Shown one piece after another: positions 18,896 through 28,215 of a stretch of 64,000 bases of DNA. Position numbers and translations under genes: made by a program. Source of the stretch: Lacrimispora xylanolytica (GTDB taxonomy: Bacteria; Bacillota; Clostridia; Lachnospirales; Lachnospiraceae); contig NZ_CP113524.1 in assembly GCF_026723765.1 (NCBI RefSeq), positions 2,093,001-2,157,000 of the forward strand. Direction: 5' to 3'. Numbering within the stretch: the stretch's first letter is position 1; each line of letters opens with the position of its first letter. The notes beneath the pieces were generated by a model, which saw only the letters and a list, made by a program, of their open reading frames with translations, was not told the origin of the DNA and searched no databases.

Positions 18896-19906
18896 ATGAA
18901 TATCAGGGAATCCACAGAACAATGGGAAGAAGCATACTTAAGCCCTTATGCCTCCTTAAGTAAGAATACAAGGGGCAGAGAGCGTATGGAAGACTCCTGT
19001 GATATCCGGACTGCGTATCAAAGAGACAGGGACCGGATCATCCACTGTAAGGCATTTCGCAGATTAAAGCATAAAACCCAGGTATTCCTGGCGCCGGAAG
19101 GCGATCATTACCGCACAAGACTGACCCATACTCTGGAGGTATCTCAAATTGCCCGGACCATAGCCAAGTCACTTCGTATGAATGAGGATCTGACAGAGGC
19201 GATTGCACTGGGTCATGATTTGGGACATACTCCTTTTGGACATTCCGGAGAAGCGGTCCTTAACCGGATATGCTCCGAAGGTTTTGAGCATTATAAGCAG
19301 AGTGTCAGGGTTGTGGAATTTTTAGAAAAAGACGGTATGGGTCTTAATCTTACCTGGGAGGTAAGAGATGGCATCTTAAACCACCGTACCAGTGGACGGC
19401 CATCCACACTGGAAGGTGGTATCGTGCGCCTGTCCGATAAGATTGCCTATATCAATCATGATATTGATGATGCCATTCGGGCAAAGATGTTTGTGGAAGA
19501 GGATCTGCCGGAGCGTTTTACAGGAATCCTTGGACACAGTGTACGGGAACGACTGAATAATCTGATCCATGATATTATTGGAAACAGCTTTGGAAAGCAG
19601 GAGATTATCATGTCGCCTCATATGGAAGAGGCCATGCAGGGACTTCGTACCTGGATGTTCAACAATGTCTATAAAAACGAGATACCAAAGGCAGAAGAAG
19701 GAAAGGCTCAGCAACTGATTGAGATGCTGTTTGGATACTATATGGATAACCCGGATAAGCTTCCGGATGAATACCGAAATTTTATGGAGAAGCAGGGCGT
19801 GAGCAAGGAGCGGGCTGTCTGCGATTATATAGCAGGCATGAGCGACAGCTATTCCATTGTCAAATTCGAAGAACTGTTTGTCCCGAAAGCATGGAAAGCC
19901 ATTTAG
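18896..19906 (+). CDS. dgt: dGTP triphosphohydrolase-like HD phosphohydrolase
   Basis: A 336-residue dGTPase-family protein that hydrolyses dNTPs to nucleoside and triphosphate. The HD metal site is visible as FRRLKHKTQVF, RTRLTHTLEVSQIAR and ALGHDLGHTPFGHSGE, with the distal LSDKIAYINHDIDDA. The order dgt-dnaG-rpoD is the standard clostridial macromolecular synthesis cluster, which supports the assignment. dnaG follows after 36 bp. Confidence 0.92.
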   Translation: MNIRESTEQWEEAYLSPYASLSKNTRGRERMEDSCDIRTAYQRDRDRIIHCKAFRRLKHKTQVFLAPEGDHYRTRLTHTLEVSQIARTIAKSLRMNEDLTEAIALGHDLGHTPFGHSGEAVLNRICSEGFEHYKQSVRVVEFLEKDGMGLNLTWEVRDGILNHRTSGRPSTLEGGIVRLSDKIAYINHDIDDAIRAKMFVEEDLPERFTGILGHSVRERLNNLIHDIIGNSFGKQEIIMSPHMEEAMQGLRTWMFNNVYKNEIPKAEEGKAQQLIEMLFGYYMDNPDKLPDEYRNFMEKQGVSKERAVCDYIAGMSDSYSIVKFEELFVPKAWKAI

Positions 19907-19942
19907 GAAACAGAACGATTTAGGAAGGAGGATGAAGGCTTC

Positions 19943-21715
19943 ATGCGATATTCGGAGGATGCAATTGAAGAGGTCCGAATGAAGAATGACATCGTAGATG
20001 TGATTTCGGGATATGTCAAGCTGCAAAAAAAAGGAAGCAATTACTTTGGACTATGTCCATTTCACAATGAAAAGTCGCCTTCCTTTTCCGTGTCACCTGG
20101 AAAACAGATGTACTACTGCTTTGGCTGCGGTGCAGGCGGCAATGCCATTACATTTGTGATGGAATATGAAAATTACTCTTTTTCCGAGGCGCTGAAGGTC
20201 TTGGCTGATCGGGCGGGAGTAAAGCTTCCTGTTCAGGAATACAGCAAGGAAGCCAGGGCACAGGAAGATTTAAGAGCAACTCTTTTGGAGATCAATAAGC
20301 TGGCTGCCAGTTATTTTTACTATCAGCTGAAAAACCCTCAGGGAGAACTTGGATATAAGTATTTAAGAGACAGAGAGCTAAGCGATGATACCATAGTTCG
20401 TTTTGGTCTTGGATATTCCAATAAGACCAGCGATGATCTGTACCGATTTCTAAAAGGGAAAGGGTATGATGATGCAATTTTAAAGCAGACCGGCCTTGTG
20501 ACCATAGAAGAGCGTGGAACCTACGACAAATTCTGGAACCGTGTCATGTTTCCTATTATGGATGTGAACAACCGTGTCATCGGATTTGGCGGCCGTGTCA
20601 TGGGCACTGGAGAACCCAAATATTTAAATTCACCTGAGACAAAGCTCTTTGATAAGAGCCGAAATTTATACGGACTGAATTATGCCAGGCTATCCAGGGA
20701 AAAATACATATTAATCTGCGAGGGATATATGGATGTGATTGCCATGCACCAGGCCGGGTTTACCAATGCGGTAGCTTCCCTTGGTACGGCGTTCACCCTC
20801 CAGCATGCTCAGCTTTTAAAACGGTATACGGATAAAGTAATTCTTACCTATGACAGTGACGGGGCTGGTATTAAAGCGGCACTTAGGGCGATTCCTATTT
20901 TGAAAGAAGTTGGAATGTCCATACGTGTGCTGAATATGCAGCCTTATAAAGACCCGGACGATTTTATTAAGAATTTGGGAGCAGATGCATTTCAGGAGAG
21001 AATCAAGGAAGCAAGAAATAGTTTTCTCTATGAAATTGATGTGCTGAAAAAGGATTATAAGATGGATGATCCGGAGCAGAAGACTGCCTTTTACAATCAG
21101 GTAGCCAAAAAATTGCTTGAGTTTCCTGAAGCTCTGGAGCGGGAGAATTATTTAGAAGCAGTTTCCAGAGAATTTTTTATAAATTACGAAGATTTAAAGC
21201 GTCTGGTCAATCGTCTGGGAGCATCGTTAGGGACAGCCGGGACTGCATCAAGGGGAGAAGAGGAAAAAGGGTTTAAAGGCCAGAAGAAAAAAGATAAGGA
21301 AGATGGTGTGAAACAGTCACAGAGACTGCTTCTTACCTGGCTGATTGAAAATCCGGTACTATTTGATAAGATTCATGGGGTAATTACTCCGGAAGATTTT
21401 ATAGAAGAACTGTATTATAATGTGGCACGGATGGTTTTTGACGGACACGCTGCCGGAACATTGAATCCGGCTGAGATTTTAAATCATTTCATTAACGATG
21501 ATGATCAATACCGGGCAGTCGCAGGTCTATTTCATGCGAGCTTAAATGAGTCCCTGAATAATGAAGAACAGAAAAAGGCGTTTTCGGAAACGATTATGAA
21601 GGTGAAAAAGAACAGTCTGGATTACGCCAGCCGGCATGCAGAAGGAATAGAAGAACTGCAAAGAATTATAAAGGAACAGGCTGCGTTAAAGGACTTGAAT
21701 ATTTCGCTGGATTAG
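19943..21715 (+). CDS. dnaG: DNA primase
   Basis: The 590-residue replicative primase that makes RNA primers at the fork. It has the N-terminal CHC2 zinc finger (CPFHNEKSPSFSVSP, YYCFGCGAGGNA), the catalytic core with FGGRVMG and the TOPRIM fold (CEGYMDVIAMHQAGF, DSDGAGIKAA), and a C-terminal helicase-binding domain from about residue 450. AAGGAGG lies upstream. It lies between dgt and rpoD. Confidence 0.97.
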   Translation: MRYSEDAIEEVRMKNDIVDVISGYVKLQKKGSNYFGLCPFHNEKSPSFSVSPGKQMYYCFGCGAGGNAITFVMEYENYSFSEALKVLADRAGVKLPVQEYSKEARAQEDLRATLLEINKLAASYFYYQLKNPQGELGYKYLRDRELSDDTIVRFGLGYSNKTSDDLYRFLKGKGYDDAILKQTGLVTIEERGTYDKFWNRVMFPIMDVNNRVIGFGGRVMGTGEPKYLNSPETKLFDKSRNLYGLNYARLSREKYILICEGYMDVIAMHQAGFTNAVASLGTAFTLQHAQLLKRYTDKVILTYDSDGAGIKAALRAIPILKEVGMSIRVLNMQPYKDPDDFIKNLGADAFQERIKEARNSFLYEIDVLKKDYKMDDPEQKTAFYNQVAKKLLEFPEALERENYLEAVSREFFINYEDLKRLVNRLGASLGTAGTASRGEEEKGFKGQKKKDKEDGVKQSQRLLLTWLIENPVLFDKIHGVITPEDFIEELYYNVARMVFDGHAAGTLNPAEILNHFINDDDQYRAVAGLFHASLNESLNNEEQKKAFSETIMKVKKNSLDYASRHAEGIEELQRIIKEQAALKDLNISLD

Positions 21716-21754
21716 GGTGTACACTATAGGCAGGCTGTGGAAGGATGGAATAAC

Positions 21755-22960
21755 ATGGACGAAAATGTGAAGAAGACAGCAGATAAGATGGTGGGATCAG
21801 GAAAGACGGAAGAGGAACAAATCGCAGAGAAAAAAGCCGAAGAGATGGCTGCGGCATTTGAGGAGAAATTAAACCAGCTTCTTCTCCTGGCAAGAAAAAA
21901 ACGGAATGTACTGGAAAACCAGGAAATTCTGGACTTTTTTGCCGACGAAAAGCTGGATTCCGATAAGTTGGATCAGATTTTTGATTTTTTAGAATCCAAT
22001 AAGGTCGATGTACTTCAAATTGGGGTGGAGGACTTAGATCTGGACGAAGACCTTTTTATCGAAGAAGATATTGAGGACGAAGAAGAGATAGATATGGAAA
22101 GCATTGACCTTTCTGTCCCGGAAGGTGTCAGCGTAGAAGATCCGGTACGTATGTATTTAAAGGAGATCGGAAAAGTCCCTCTTCTTTCCAGCGAAGATGA
22201 AATAGAGCTTGCCAAAAATATTGAACTCGGGGATGATTTTGCAAAGCAAAGCCTGACAGAAGCCAATCTAAGATTGGTAGTCAGCATAGCAAAACGTTAT
22301 GTTGGCAGAGGCATGCAGTTTCTTGATCTGATTCAGGAAGGCAACCTTGGATTAATTAAGGCGGTTGAAAAGTTTGATTACCGCAAGGGCTATAAGTTCA
22401 GCACCTATGCCACATGGTGGATCAGACAGGCCATCACAAGGGCAATTGCCGATCAGGCACGTACCATTCGTATTCCGGTTCATATGGTGGAAACCATCAA
22501 CCGGCTGGTCCGGGTATCCAGGCAGCTTTTACAGGAGCTTGGGCGGGAGCCTGTTCCGGAAGAAATTGCGGCAAGGGCTGATATGCAGGTAGACCGGGTG
22601 CGGGAAATCATGAAGGTTTCTCAGGAGCCGGTTTCCTTAGAGACTCCTATCGGTGAGGAAGAGGACAGCCATTTAGGCGACTTCATTCAGGATGACCAGG
22701 TGGCAGTTCCTGCGGATGCCGCTACGTTCACCATGCTTCATGAGCAGCTGATGGAGGTTCTTGATACCCTGACAGAACGAGAGCAGAAGGTATTAAAGCT
22801 TCGATTTGGCCTTGATGACGGCCGTCCCAGAACCTTGGAAGAGGTGGGAAAAGAATTTAATGTTACAAGAGAAAGAATCAGACAGATAGAAGCCAAAGCA
22901 CTTCGTAAACTGCGCCATCCCAGCAGAAGCAAAAAGCTTAAGGACTATCTGGACGATTAA
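21755..22960 (+). CDS. rpoD: primary RNA polymerase sigma factor SigA
   Basis: The 401-residue housekeeping sigma factor. Region 1.1-like N-terminus (residues 20-110, highly acidic) is followed by region 1.2 ([17 protein letters not shown]), region 2 ([37 protein letters not shown]), region 3 and region 4 ([38 protein letters not shown]). ATG 21755 is preferred to the GTG at 21737 because GGAAGGA then has 9-bp spacing. Because of this gene, the promoters marked in the window can be read against the SigA consensus. Confidence 0.97.
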   Translation: MDENVKKTADKMVGSGKTEEEQIAEKKAEEMAAAFEEKLNQLLLLARKKRNVLENQEILDFFADEKLDSDKLDQIFDFLESNKVDVLQIGVEDLDLDEDLFIEEDIEDEEEIDMESIDLSVPEGVSVEDPVRMYLKEIGKVPLLSSEDEIELAKNIELGDDFAKQSLTEANLRLVVSIAKRYVGRGMQFLDLIQEGNLGLIKAVEKFDYRKGYKFSTYATWWIRQAITRAIADQARTIRIPVHMVETINRLVRVSRQLLQELGREPVPEEIAARADMQVDRVREIMKVSQEPVSLETPIGEEEDSHLGDFIQDDQVAVPADAATFTMLHEQLMEVLDTLTEREQKVLKLRFGLDDGRPRTLEEVGKEFNVTRERIRQIEAKALRKLRHPSRSKKLKDYLDD

Positions 22961-22981
22961 GACATAAGATGGAGTTTTTGC

Positions 22982-23683
22982 ATGAAATTATCAAAACGTT
23001 TGGAAACCATTGCTTCTTTTATACCAGAAGGAAGTAAAGTGGCTGATATTGGAACGGACCACGGATATATACCCATTCATTTGGTACAGGAAGGAAAAGC
23101 AACCCATGCCATTGCGATGGATGTGAGGACAGGCCCTCTTTGCAGGGCCCAGTCTCATATCGCGGAAGCTGGCCTTTCAGATATGATTGAAGTCCGTTTA
23201 AGCGACGGACTTTTAAAGTTGGAAAAAGACGAAGCGGACTGTGTTGTCATTGCCGGAATGGGCGGAGAATTGATGATACATATTCTGGAGGAAGGCCGCC
23301 GCTTATGGGATCATATCCCTAACTGGGTCTTATCCCCCCAATCAGAGCTTCAAAAGATGCGCCGGTTCCTTTTGGAACAGGCATTTTTCATCGAGCAGGA
23401 GACTATGATAAAGGAAGACGGTAAGTATTATGTGGTTATGCGGGCTGTAAGAAAGGAGCTTCATAACAACCATGACGGACGTGAGATTTCATACCGTTAT
23501 GGAAAAAGCCTTCTGGAATCTAAGGACCCTGTTCTGACAGAATACTTAAAGAAAGAAGAGATCCAATTAGAGGAAATCTTAAAGGGACTTTTAAAAGGCG
23601 AAAGTGAATCCGCTGAAAAGAGAATGAGGGAGCTTAAGACAGAGCTATCCTGGAATAAGGAGGCACAAGATGCGATGCGATGA
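22982..23683 (+). CDS. trmK: tRNA (adenine(22)-N1)-methyltransferase
   Basis: A 233-residue class I SAM methyltransferase of the TrmK family (COG2384), which methylates A22 in the tRNA D-loop region. The SAM site is VADIGTDHGYIPIHL (residues 20-34), with DCVVIAGMGGELM (about 86-98) matching the family's Gly-rich motif. TrmK next to rpoD and a Nif3 gene is conserved across Firmicutes. It overlaps the next gene by 14 bp. Confidence 0.92.
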   Translation: MKLSKRLETIASFIPEGSKVADIGTDHGYIPIHLVQEGKATHAIAMDVRTGPLCRAQSHIAEAGLSDMIEVRLSDGLLKLEKDEADCVVIAGMGGELMIHILEEGRRLWDHIPNWVLSPQSELQKMRRFLLEQAFFIEQETMIKEDGKYYVVMRAVRKELHNNHDGREISYRYGKSLLESKDPVLTEYLKKEEIQLEEILKGLLKGESESAEKRMRELKTELSWNKEAQDAMR

Positions 23684-24467
23684 ACTCATAAAACAACTGG
23701 AACAGCTTGCACCGGTAAGCTGTGCCTGTGACTGGGATAATGTAGGACTTTTGGCGGGAAGAAGCGATAAAGAGATAAAAAAAGTGTATCTGGCATTGGA
23801 TGCCACAGATGAAGTGGTGGAAGAAGCAATCAACTGGGGAGCAGATATGCTCATCACCCATCATCCTCTTATTTTTAAGCCCTTAAAAAAGATTAATGAC
23901 ATGGACTTTATTGGAAGGCGTGTTCTAAGCCTTTTACGTAATGATATATCCTACTATGCCATGCACACAAACTTTGACTCCGCGCCAGGGTGTATGGCAG
24001 ATGCGGCAGCCCGGAAACTGGAGCTGACTGAGACTAAGGTATTGCAGCCGGAAGGGATGCTAGAAGAAGTTTCTTATGGAATCGGCAAGACTGGGTACTT
24101 AAAAGAGAAGCTTACGATACGGGAGCTGGCCGATCTTGTAAAAGAACGGTTTGATCTTCCGTTTCTTACCATATATGGAGAGCATGCACCGGGAGGAACC
24201 ATCGACTTTATCGGCATTAGTCCCGGATCAGGGGAGAGCATGATTAAATCTGCCTTAAATGCCGGAGTCCAGGTGCTCATTACCGGTGACATCGGACATC
24301 ACAGCGGCATTGATGCTGCGGCCAATCATTTGGCTGTTATTGATGCAGGACATTACGGCCTGGAGTATCTTTTCCTTGATTTTATGGAAGATTACTTAAA
24401 ACGAGAAGCAGGCGGAATGCTGACGATAAAAAAAGCAGTAGTGGTATTTCCTCAGACATTGGTATAA
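23670..24467 (+). CDS. Nif3-like dinuclear metal-centre protein
   Basis: A 265-residue Nif3/YqfO-type protein. Metal ligands are in ITHHPLIFKPLKK (residues 60-72), DSAPGCMADAAA and GDIGHHSGIDAA, DAGHYGLEY near the C-terminus. It is the short form without the inserted PII-like domain. The family forms toroidal hexamers; proposed GTP cyclohydrolase activity in relatives is not established for this branch. ATG 23670 overlaps trmK and has GGAGG upstream. Confidence 0.9.
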   Translation: MRCDELIKQLEQLAPVSCACDWDNVGLLAGRSDKEIKKVYLALDATDEVVEEAINWGADMLITHHPLIFKPLKKINDMDFIGRRVLSLLRNDISYYAMHTNFDSAPGCMADAAARKLELTETKVLQPEGMLEEVSYGIGKTGYLKEKLTIRELADLVKERFDLPFLTIYGEHAPGGTIDFIGISPGSGESMIKSALNAGVQVLITGDIGHHSGIDAAANHLAVIDAGHYGLEYLFLDFMEDYLKREAGGMLTIKKAVVVFPQTLV

Positions 24468-24478
24468 GGAGGTATAAT

Positions 24479-26140
24479 ATGGCAATTGTAACGATTCATG
24501 GAGCAGCAAAGGAATACCCCAAGGGAACCACATATCAGGAGATCGCAAGGGAGTTTCAGCCCCAGTACGAAAGTGATATTTTACTTGTCAGCATTAATGG
24601 CAAATTAAGAGAGCTTCATAAAACCGTACAGTTTGACTGCAATTTAAATTTCTTTACTGGTAATGACCAGCCTGGAATTCAGACCTACCACAGAAGTGCG
24701 ATTTTTCTTATGTTGAAAGCATTTTACGATATTGTAGGTGCTGAAAAAATTGAAAAAGTTACAGTGGACTTTTCTCTTGGGAATGGCTATTACATTGAAC
24801 CCCACGGAGATATGGCTCTTTCGCAGAGCTTAATCGACCGTGTAAAAATTCGAATGCAGGAATACGTAAGCCAGGAAATTCCCATTATGAAACGGAGTGT
24901 GAATACAGACGATGCCATTGAGCTGTTTCATAAGCATCGTATGTACGATAAAGAGCGCCTATTTCGTTACCGCCGGGTTTCCAGGGTCAATATCTACAGC
25001 ATAGGCGGATTTGAGGATTATTTCTACGGTTATATGGTTCAGAATACAGGCTATATCAAGTATTTTGATCTGGTATTATTTGATGAGGGATTTATGCTTA
25101 TGCTGCCTCAAAAGGATAATCCCAAAGAAGTTCCGGCCTTTGAGCCGGAGAAAAAGAAAAAGCTTTTTCAGGTTTTAAAGGAAAGTGTGAAATGGGGCAA
25201 ATGCCTGGATGTATCCCATGTAGGATCATTGAATGAAAAGATTGCGGCAGGGAAGCTCAATGAACTGATTCTGATTCAGGAAGCGCTGCAGGAGAAGAAG
25301 ATCGCAGAGATAGCAGCCAAAATCGGAGCAGACCGGAGCAAAAAGTTTGTTATGATTGCAGGTCCTTCTTCCTCTGGAAAAACCAGCTTCTCCCATCGTC
25401 TGTCTATACAGCTGAAGGCACAGGGCATGAATCCTCACCCCATCGCGGCCGACGACTATTTTGTGAATCGGGTGAACAGTCCGAAAAATCCTGACGGAAG
25501 CTACAATTTTGAGGTACTGGAAAGCCTTGATGTGGAACAGTTTAACAAGGATATGACAGCACTCCTTGCCGGGGAAACGGTAGAGATGCCAAGATATCAG
25601 TTTAAAACAGGGGAAAGGGAGTACCGGGGAGATTATCTTACCTTGGGAAAGGACGATATTCTGGTCATAGAAGGCATCCACTGTCTCAATGACAAACTAT
25701 CCTATACCTTACCTCAGGAAAGTAAATTCCGTATTTATGTCAGTGCCCTTACCCAGCTTAACATTGATGAGCATAACCGGATTCCAACCACAGACTGCCG
25801 GCTGATTCGTCGTATGGTCCGGGATGCCAGAACAAGAGGTGCATCTGCCCAGGATACCATACGGATGTGGCCTACGGTAAGGAATGGAGAGGAGTCTTAT
25901 ATCTTCCCCTTCCAGGAATCAGCGGATATGATGTTTAACTCTGCTACGGTCTATGAGCTTGCGGTATTAAAGCAGTTTGCAGAGCCGCTTTTATTTGGCA
26001 TTCCAAGAGAATCTCCGGAATATATGGAGGCAAAACGTTTGTTGAAATTCCTGGATTATTTTCTGGGAGTCAACAGCGAAGACATTCCCCGTAATTCCAT
26101 TGTACGGGAATTCATAGGCGGAAGCTGCTTCAGGGTATAA
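24479..26140 (+). CDS. nucleoside (uridine-type) kinase fused to TGS/ThrRS-like N-terminus
   Basis: A 553-residue protein with an N-terminal TGS-like ubiquitin fold (1-60), a threonyl-tRNA-synthetase editing-domain-like segment (about 60-200), and a C-terminal P-loop uridine kinase domain from about residue 285 (IAGPSSSGKTSFSHRL, IAADDYFVNR, VIEGIHCLND). Such fusions are common in Clostridia and Bacteroides and are usually annotated as nucleoside kinase; the role of the N-terminal part is not known. It is the last gene of the dgt-rpoD cluster, with AGGAGG 5 bases before the ATG. Confidence 0.88.
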   Translation: MAIVTIHGAAKEYPKGTTYQEIAREFQPQYESDILLVSINGKLRELHKTVQFDCNLNFFTGNDQPGIQTYHRSAIFLMLKAFYDIVGAEKIEKVTVDFSLGNGYYIEPHGDMALSQSLIDRVKIRMQEYVSQEIPIMKRSVNTDDAIELFHKHRMYDKERLFRYRRVSRVNIYSIGGFEDYFYGYMVQNTGYIKYFDLVLFDEGFMLMLPQKDNPKEVPAFEPEKKKKLFQVLKESVKWGKCLDVSHVGSLNEKIAAGKLNELILIQEALQEKKIAEIAAKIGADRSKKFVMIAGPSSSGKTSFSHRLSIQLKAQGMNPHPIAADDYFVNRVNSPKNPDGSYNFEVLESLDVEQFNKDMTALLAGETVEMPRYQFKTGEREYRGDYLTLGKDDILVIEGIHCLNDKLSYTLPQESKFRIYVSALTQLNIDEHNRIPTTDCRLIRRMVRDARTRGASAQDTIRMWPTVRNGEESYIFPFQESADMMFNSATVYELAVLKQFAEPLLFGIPRESPEYMEAKRLLKFLDYFLGVNSEDIPRNSIVREFIGGSCFRV

Positions 26141-26148
26141 GGTAAGAC

Positions 26149-26177
26149 TTTACAAATGCTTTTATTTATGGTAGACT
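26149..26177 (+). promoter_or_regulatory. RNase P RNA promoter
   Basis: TTTACA (26149-26154) and TAGACT (26172-26177) with a 17-bp spacer place the start near 26185, exactly where the RNA terminal stem begins. Confidence 0.7.
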
Positions 26178-26184
26178 AGTGTAG

Positions 26185-26534
26185 TTTTGAGTAAGACAAA
26201 TGGTCGCAGCTGCAAAGCCGAAAGGCTGCAGGTGAGGAAAGTCCGGGCTTCACAGGGCAGGATGCCAGATAACGTCTGGCGGAGGCGACTCTAGGGACAG
26301 TGCAACAGAAATATACCGCCGCATTTATGCGGTAAGGGTGGAAAGGTGGTGTAAGAGACCACCGCTCTCCTGGTAACAGGAGGGGTCCATGTAAACCCCA
26401 TCCGAAGCAAGACCGAACAGGGAGCGCAAGGCGGCCCGTCTGCTCCCGGGTAGGTCGCTTGAGCCTGCTGGCGACGGCAGGCCTAGATAGATGGCCATTC
26501 AACGACATAACCCGGCTTATCGTCTTACTCAAAA
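26185..26534 (+). ncRNA. rnpB: RNase P RNA
   Basis: The catalytic RNA of RNase P, which matures tRNA 5' ends. The ends pair perfectly: TTTTGAGTAAGAC (26185-26197) with GTCTTACTCAAAA (26522-26534). Universal core segments are present: GAGGAAAGTCCGGGCTTC, ACAGTGCAACAGAAA, GGTAAGGGTGGAAAGGTG, GACCGAACAGGG and the 3' segment AGATAGATGGCCATTC with ACATAACCCGGCTTAT. A GGTAACAGGAGGGGTCC-like stem sits between. Length about 350 nt is normal. It has its own promoter and terminator. Confidence 0.96.
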
Positions 26535-26582
26535 CATATAACAGCAGTTGATTAAATGGAATAGAATAAAAGTATCTAACGT

Positions 26583-26611
26583 AAGCACGACTCTTTGGGC
26601 CGTGCTTTTTT
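26583..26611 (+). terminator. rnpB terminator
   Basis: AAGCACG (26583-26589) pairs with CGTGCTT (26601-26607), followed by TTTT. Confidence 0.7.
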
Positions 26612-26649
26612 GCAAATTTAAAACTTTGCCCTCACCACCAGAATCCAGG

Positions 26650-26665
26650 TAAAACGTTTAATATT
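26650..26665. promoter_or_regulatory. LacI-type operator half-match before the regulator gene
   Basis: The stretch around 26650-26665 (TAAAACGTTTAATATT) shares its AAACGTTTAATAT core with the perfect palindrome at 28080. This suggests autoregulation of the LacI gene. Confidence 0.55.
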
Positions 26666-26734
26666 TCTTCTCTTCCTATTGACAATCCGGTGAAAATTTG
26701 AGTTAATTGTTACAAAAGGAACTGGAGGCAGACG

Positions 26735-27775
26735 ATGGCAACAATAAAAGAACTGGCAAAAAGCTGCGGTGTTTCAGTCGCCACGGTATCAAATATTTTA
26801 AACAACAAGCCTGGTGCAAGTGAAACAACAAGAAAACTGGTTTTGGAAATGGCAGAAAAGTTAAATTATACTCCCAATATAGTGGCTAAAAATCTAAAGA
26901 TGCAGAAGACCAGAAGCATTGGAGTCATAGCTGAGGATATGACAATTTTCAGCATTCCGGATATCATTGACGGGATCACGGATTATTGTCAGGAACAGGA
27001 TTATCAGATCCTTCTGACTAATTTAAGGCTGTTTAAAAAATACAATGATACGTATTACAATCGTGAGGATTATTTTGATCTTGTAAGACTTGAAATTAAA
27101 AAGCTGATGGAAAAACAGGTGGAAGGTATCATATATGTTGCAGCTCATGAGAGAATCATTCGCTGCATTCCAGATACTCTACCCATACCCGCGATTATGG
27201 CTTATGGCTATTCTAAAAGTGACAAGATACCATCCATCGTCGTAGATGATGTCCATGGGGCTGCAAAAATACTGGAGTATATGGTAAGTAACGGACATAA
27301 ACGGATTGGCGTCATAACTGGGAAGCCTGACAGTCTCCATGCCCAGGCCAGACTGGTCGGATATCAGAAGATACTGTTTGAGAATGGAATTTTATATGAC
27401 CCAAGCCTTGTGATGGAAGGAGACTGGACCCGTATATCCGGCTACCGGTGCGCCAGCCAGCTGCTGGATAAGGGAGTGTCAGCTATTTTCTGCATGAATG
27501 ATTTGATGGCAGGAGGAGTTTACGACCGGGTGGATGAGATGGGACTGAAAGCGGGAATTGATGTATCCATTGCAGGATATGATGGCAGGGAATTGTCTGG
27601 CTATTACAGACCGCCGCTGACAACGGTAAGCCTTCCTCTTCATGATATTGGACATAAGGCCAGTGAGCTGATGATTGATCTTATCAACGGAACGGTTATA
27701 GATGCAGGACCAGAGAATGTATGTTACGTAGGCTGTGAACTACAGGTGCGCAAATCTGTAAAAGACATAACATGA
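26735..27775 (+). CDS. LacI-family sugar-responsive repressor
   Basis: A 346-residue LacI/GalR protein. The N-terminal HTH reads IKELAKSCGVSVATVSNILN (residues 3-22) followed by the hinge YTPNIVAKNLKMQKTRSIGV, then a periplasmic-binding-like effector domain to the C-terminus. It lies upstream of an ABC sugar importer and a GH43 enzyme, and operator-like palindromes occur before both. It therefore probably represses this locus until an arabino- or xylo-oligosaccharide is present; the ligand is inferred only from GH43. Confidence 0.9.
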   Translation: MATIKELAKSCGVSVATVSNILNNKPGASETTRKLVLEMAEKLNYTPNIVAKNLKMQKTRSIGVIAEDMTIFSIPDIIDGITDYCQEQDYQILLTNLRLFKKYNDTYYNREDYFDLVRLEIKKLMEKQVEGIIYVAAHERIIRCIPDTLPIPAIMAYGYSKSDKIPSIVVDDVHGAAKILEYMVSNGHKRIGVITGKPDSLHAQARLVGYQKILFENGILYDPSLVMEGDWTRISGYRCASQLLDKGVSAIFCMNDLMAGGVYDRVDEMGLKAGIDVSIAGYDGRELSGYYRPPLTTVSLPLHDIGHKASELMIDLINGTVIDAGPENVCYVGCELQVRKSVKDIT

Positions 27776-27788
27776 TAATAAAAGATAG

Positions 27789-27831
27789 AACGTTTCTTGC
27801 AAAAACTGCTATTGAAACGTTTTATTTTTTT
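27789..27831 (+). terminator. terminator of the LacI gene
   Basis: AACGTTTC (27789-27796) pairs with GAAACGTT (27814-27821), followed by TTATTTTTTT. Confidence 0.7.
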
Positions 27832-27931
27832 GCCAAAAACGAGACATGCTATCCAGAGTTCGACGAAAGAAGCCCTTTAAAGGTAAGAAAACAACAAAAT
27901 CAGACATAAAACTATGGCAAATGTTACATGG

Positions 27932-27943
27932 TTAAACGATTAA
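27932..27943. promoter_or_regulatory. possible second operator, upstream of the transporter promoter
   Basis: TTAAACGATTAA differs in one base from the core of the palindrome at 28080 and lies 28 bp upstream of the promoter's -35. Confidence 0.4.
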
Positions 27944-27970
27944 TAATTTGGATTAATTATGCAAAAATAC

Positions 27971-27999
27971 TTTACAGAATAATTGGTATGTGATAATAT
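27971..27999 (+). promoter_or_regulatory. probable promoter of the sugar ABC operon
   Basis: TTTACA (27971-27976) and TAATAT (27994-27999), 17-bp spacer. The mRNA leader would be about 210 bases long. The gap 27832-28215 contains no gene; it holds this promoter, the operators and the hairpin at 28043. Confidence 0.5.
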
Positions 28000-28042
28000 G
28001 CAAATATATCCAGTAAAAACATCTTTCTATAAGCATTTAAAG

Positions 28043-28072
28043 TGGCTATATTAATGAATAGCCAATAATTTT
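28043..28072 (+). terminator. terminator-like hairpin in the operon leader
   Basis: TGGCTAT (28043-28049) and ATAGCCA (28058-28064) form a perfect 7-bp stem followed by ATAATTTTTA. It could act as an attenuator between the promoter and the first gene. Confidence 0.45.
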
Positions 28073-28079
28073 TACTAAT

Positions 28080-28099
28080 CATATTAAACGTTTAATATG
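28080..28099. promoter_or_regulatory. perfect 20-bp LacI-type operator
   Basis: CATATTAAACGTTTAATATG is a perfect palindrome with the central CG typical of LacI/GalR operators. It lies between the regulator gene and the transporter genes. Confidence 0.75.
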
Positions 28100-28215
28100 A
28101 TTAAAAAGCGGAAAAGAGATGAAGGAGAAAAAGAACGGTATACCTTGAAATGACGATGAATGCGGAGGGAAAGATTGTTTAGAAAGAAGCAGGATCACGA
28201 AAAGGAGGATTCGAA

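Noticed and set aside
26176-26532. 118-codon minus-strand frame
   Set aside because: It lies wholly within RNase P RNA.
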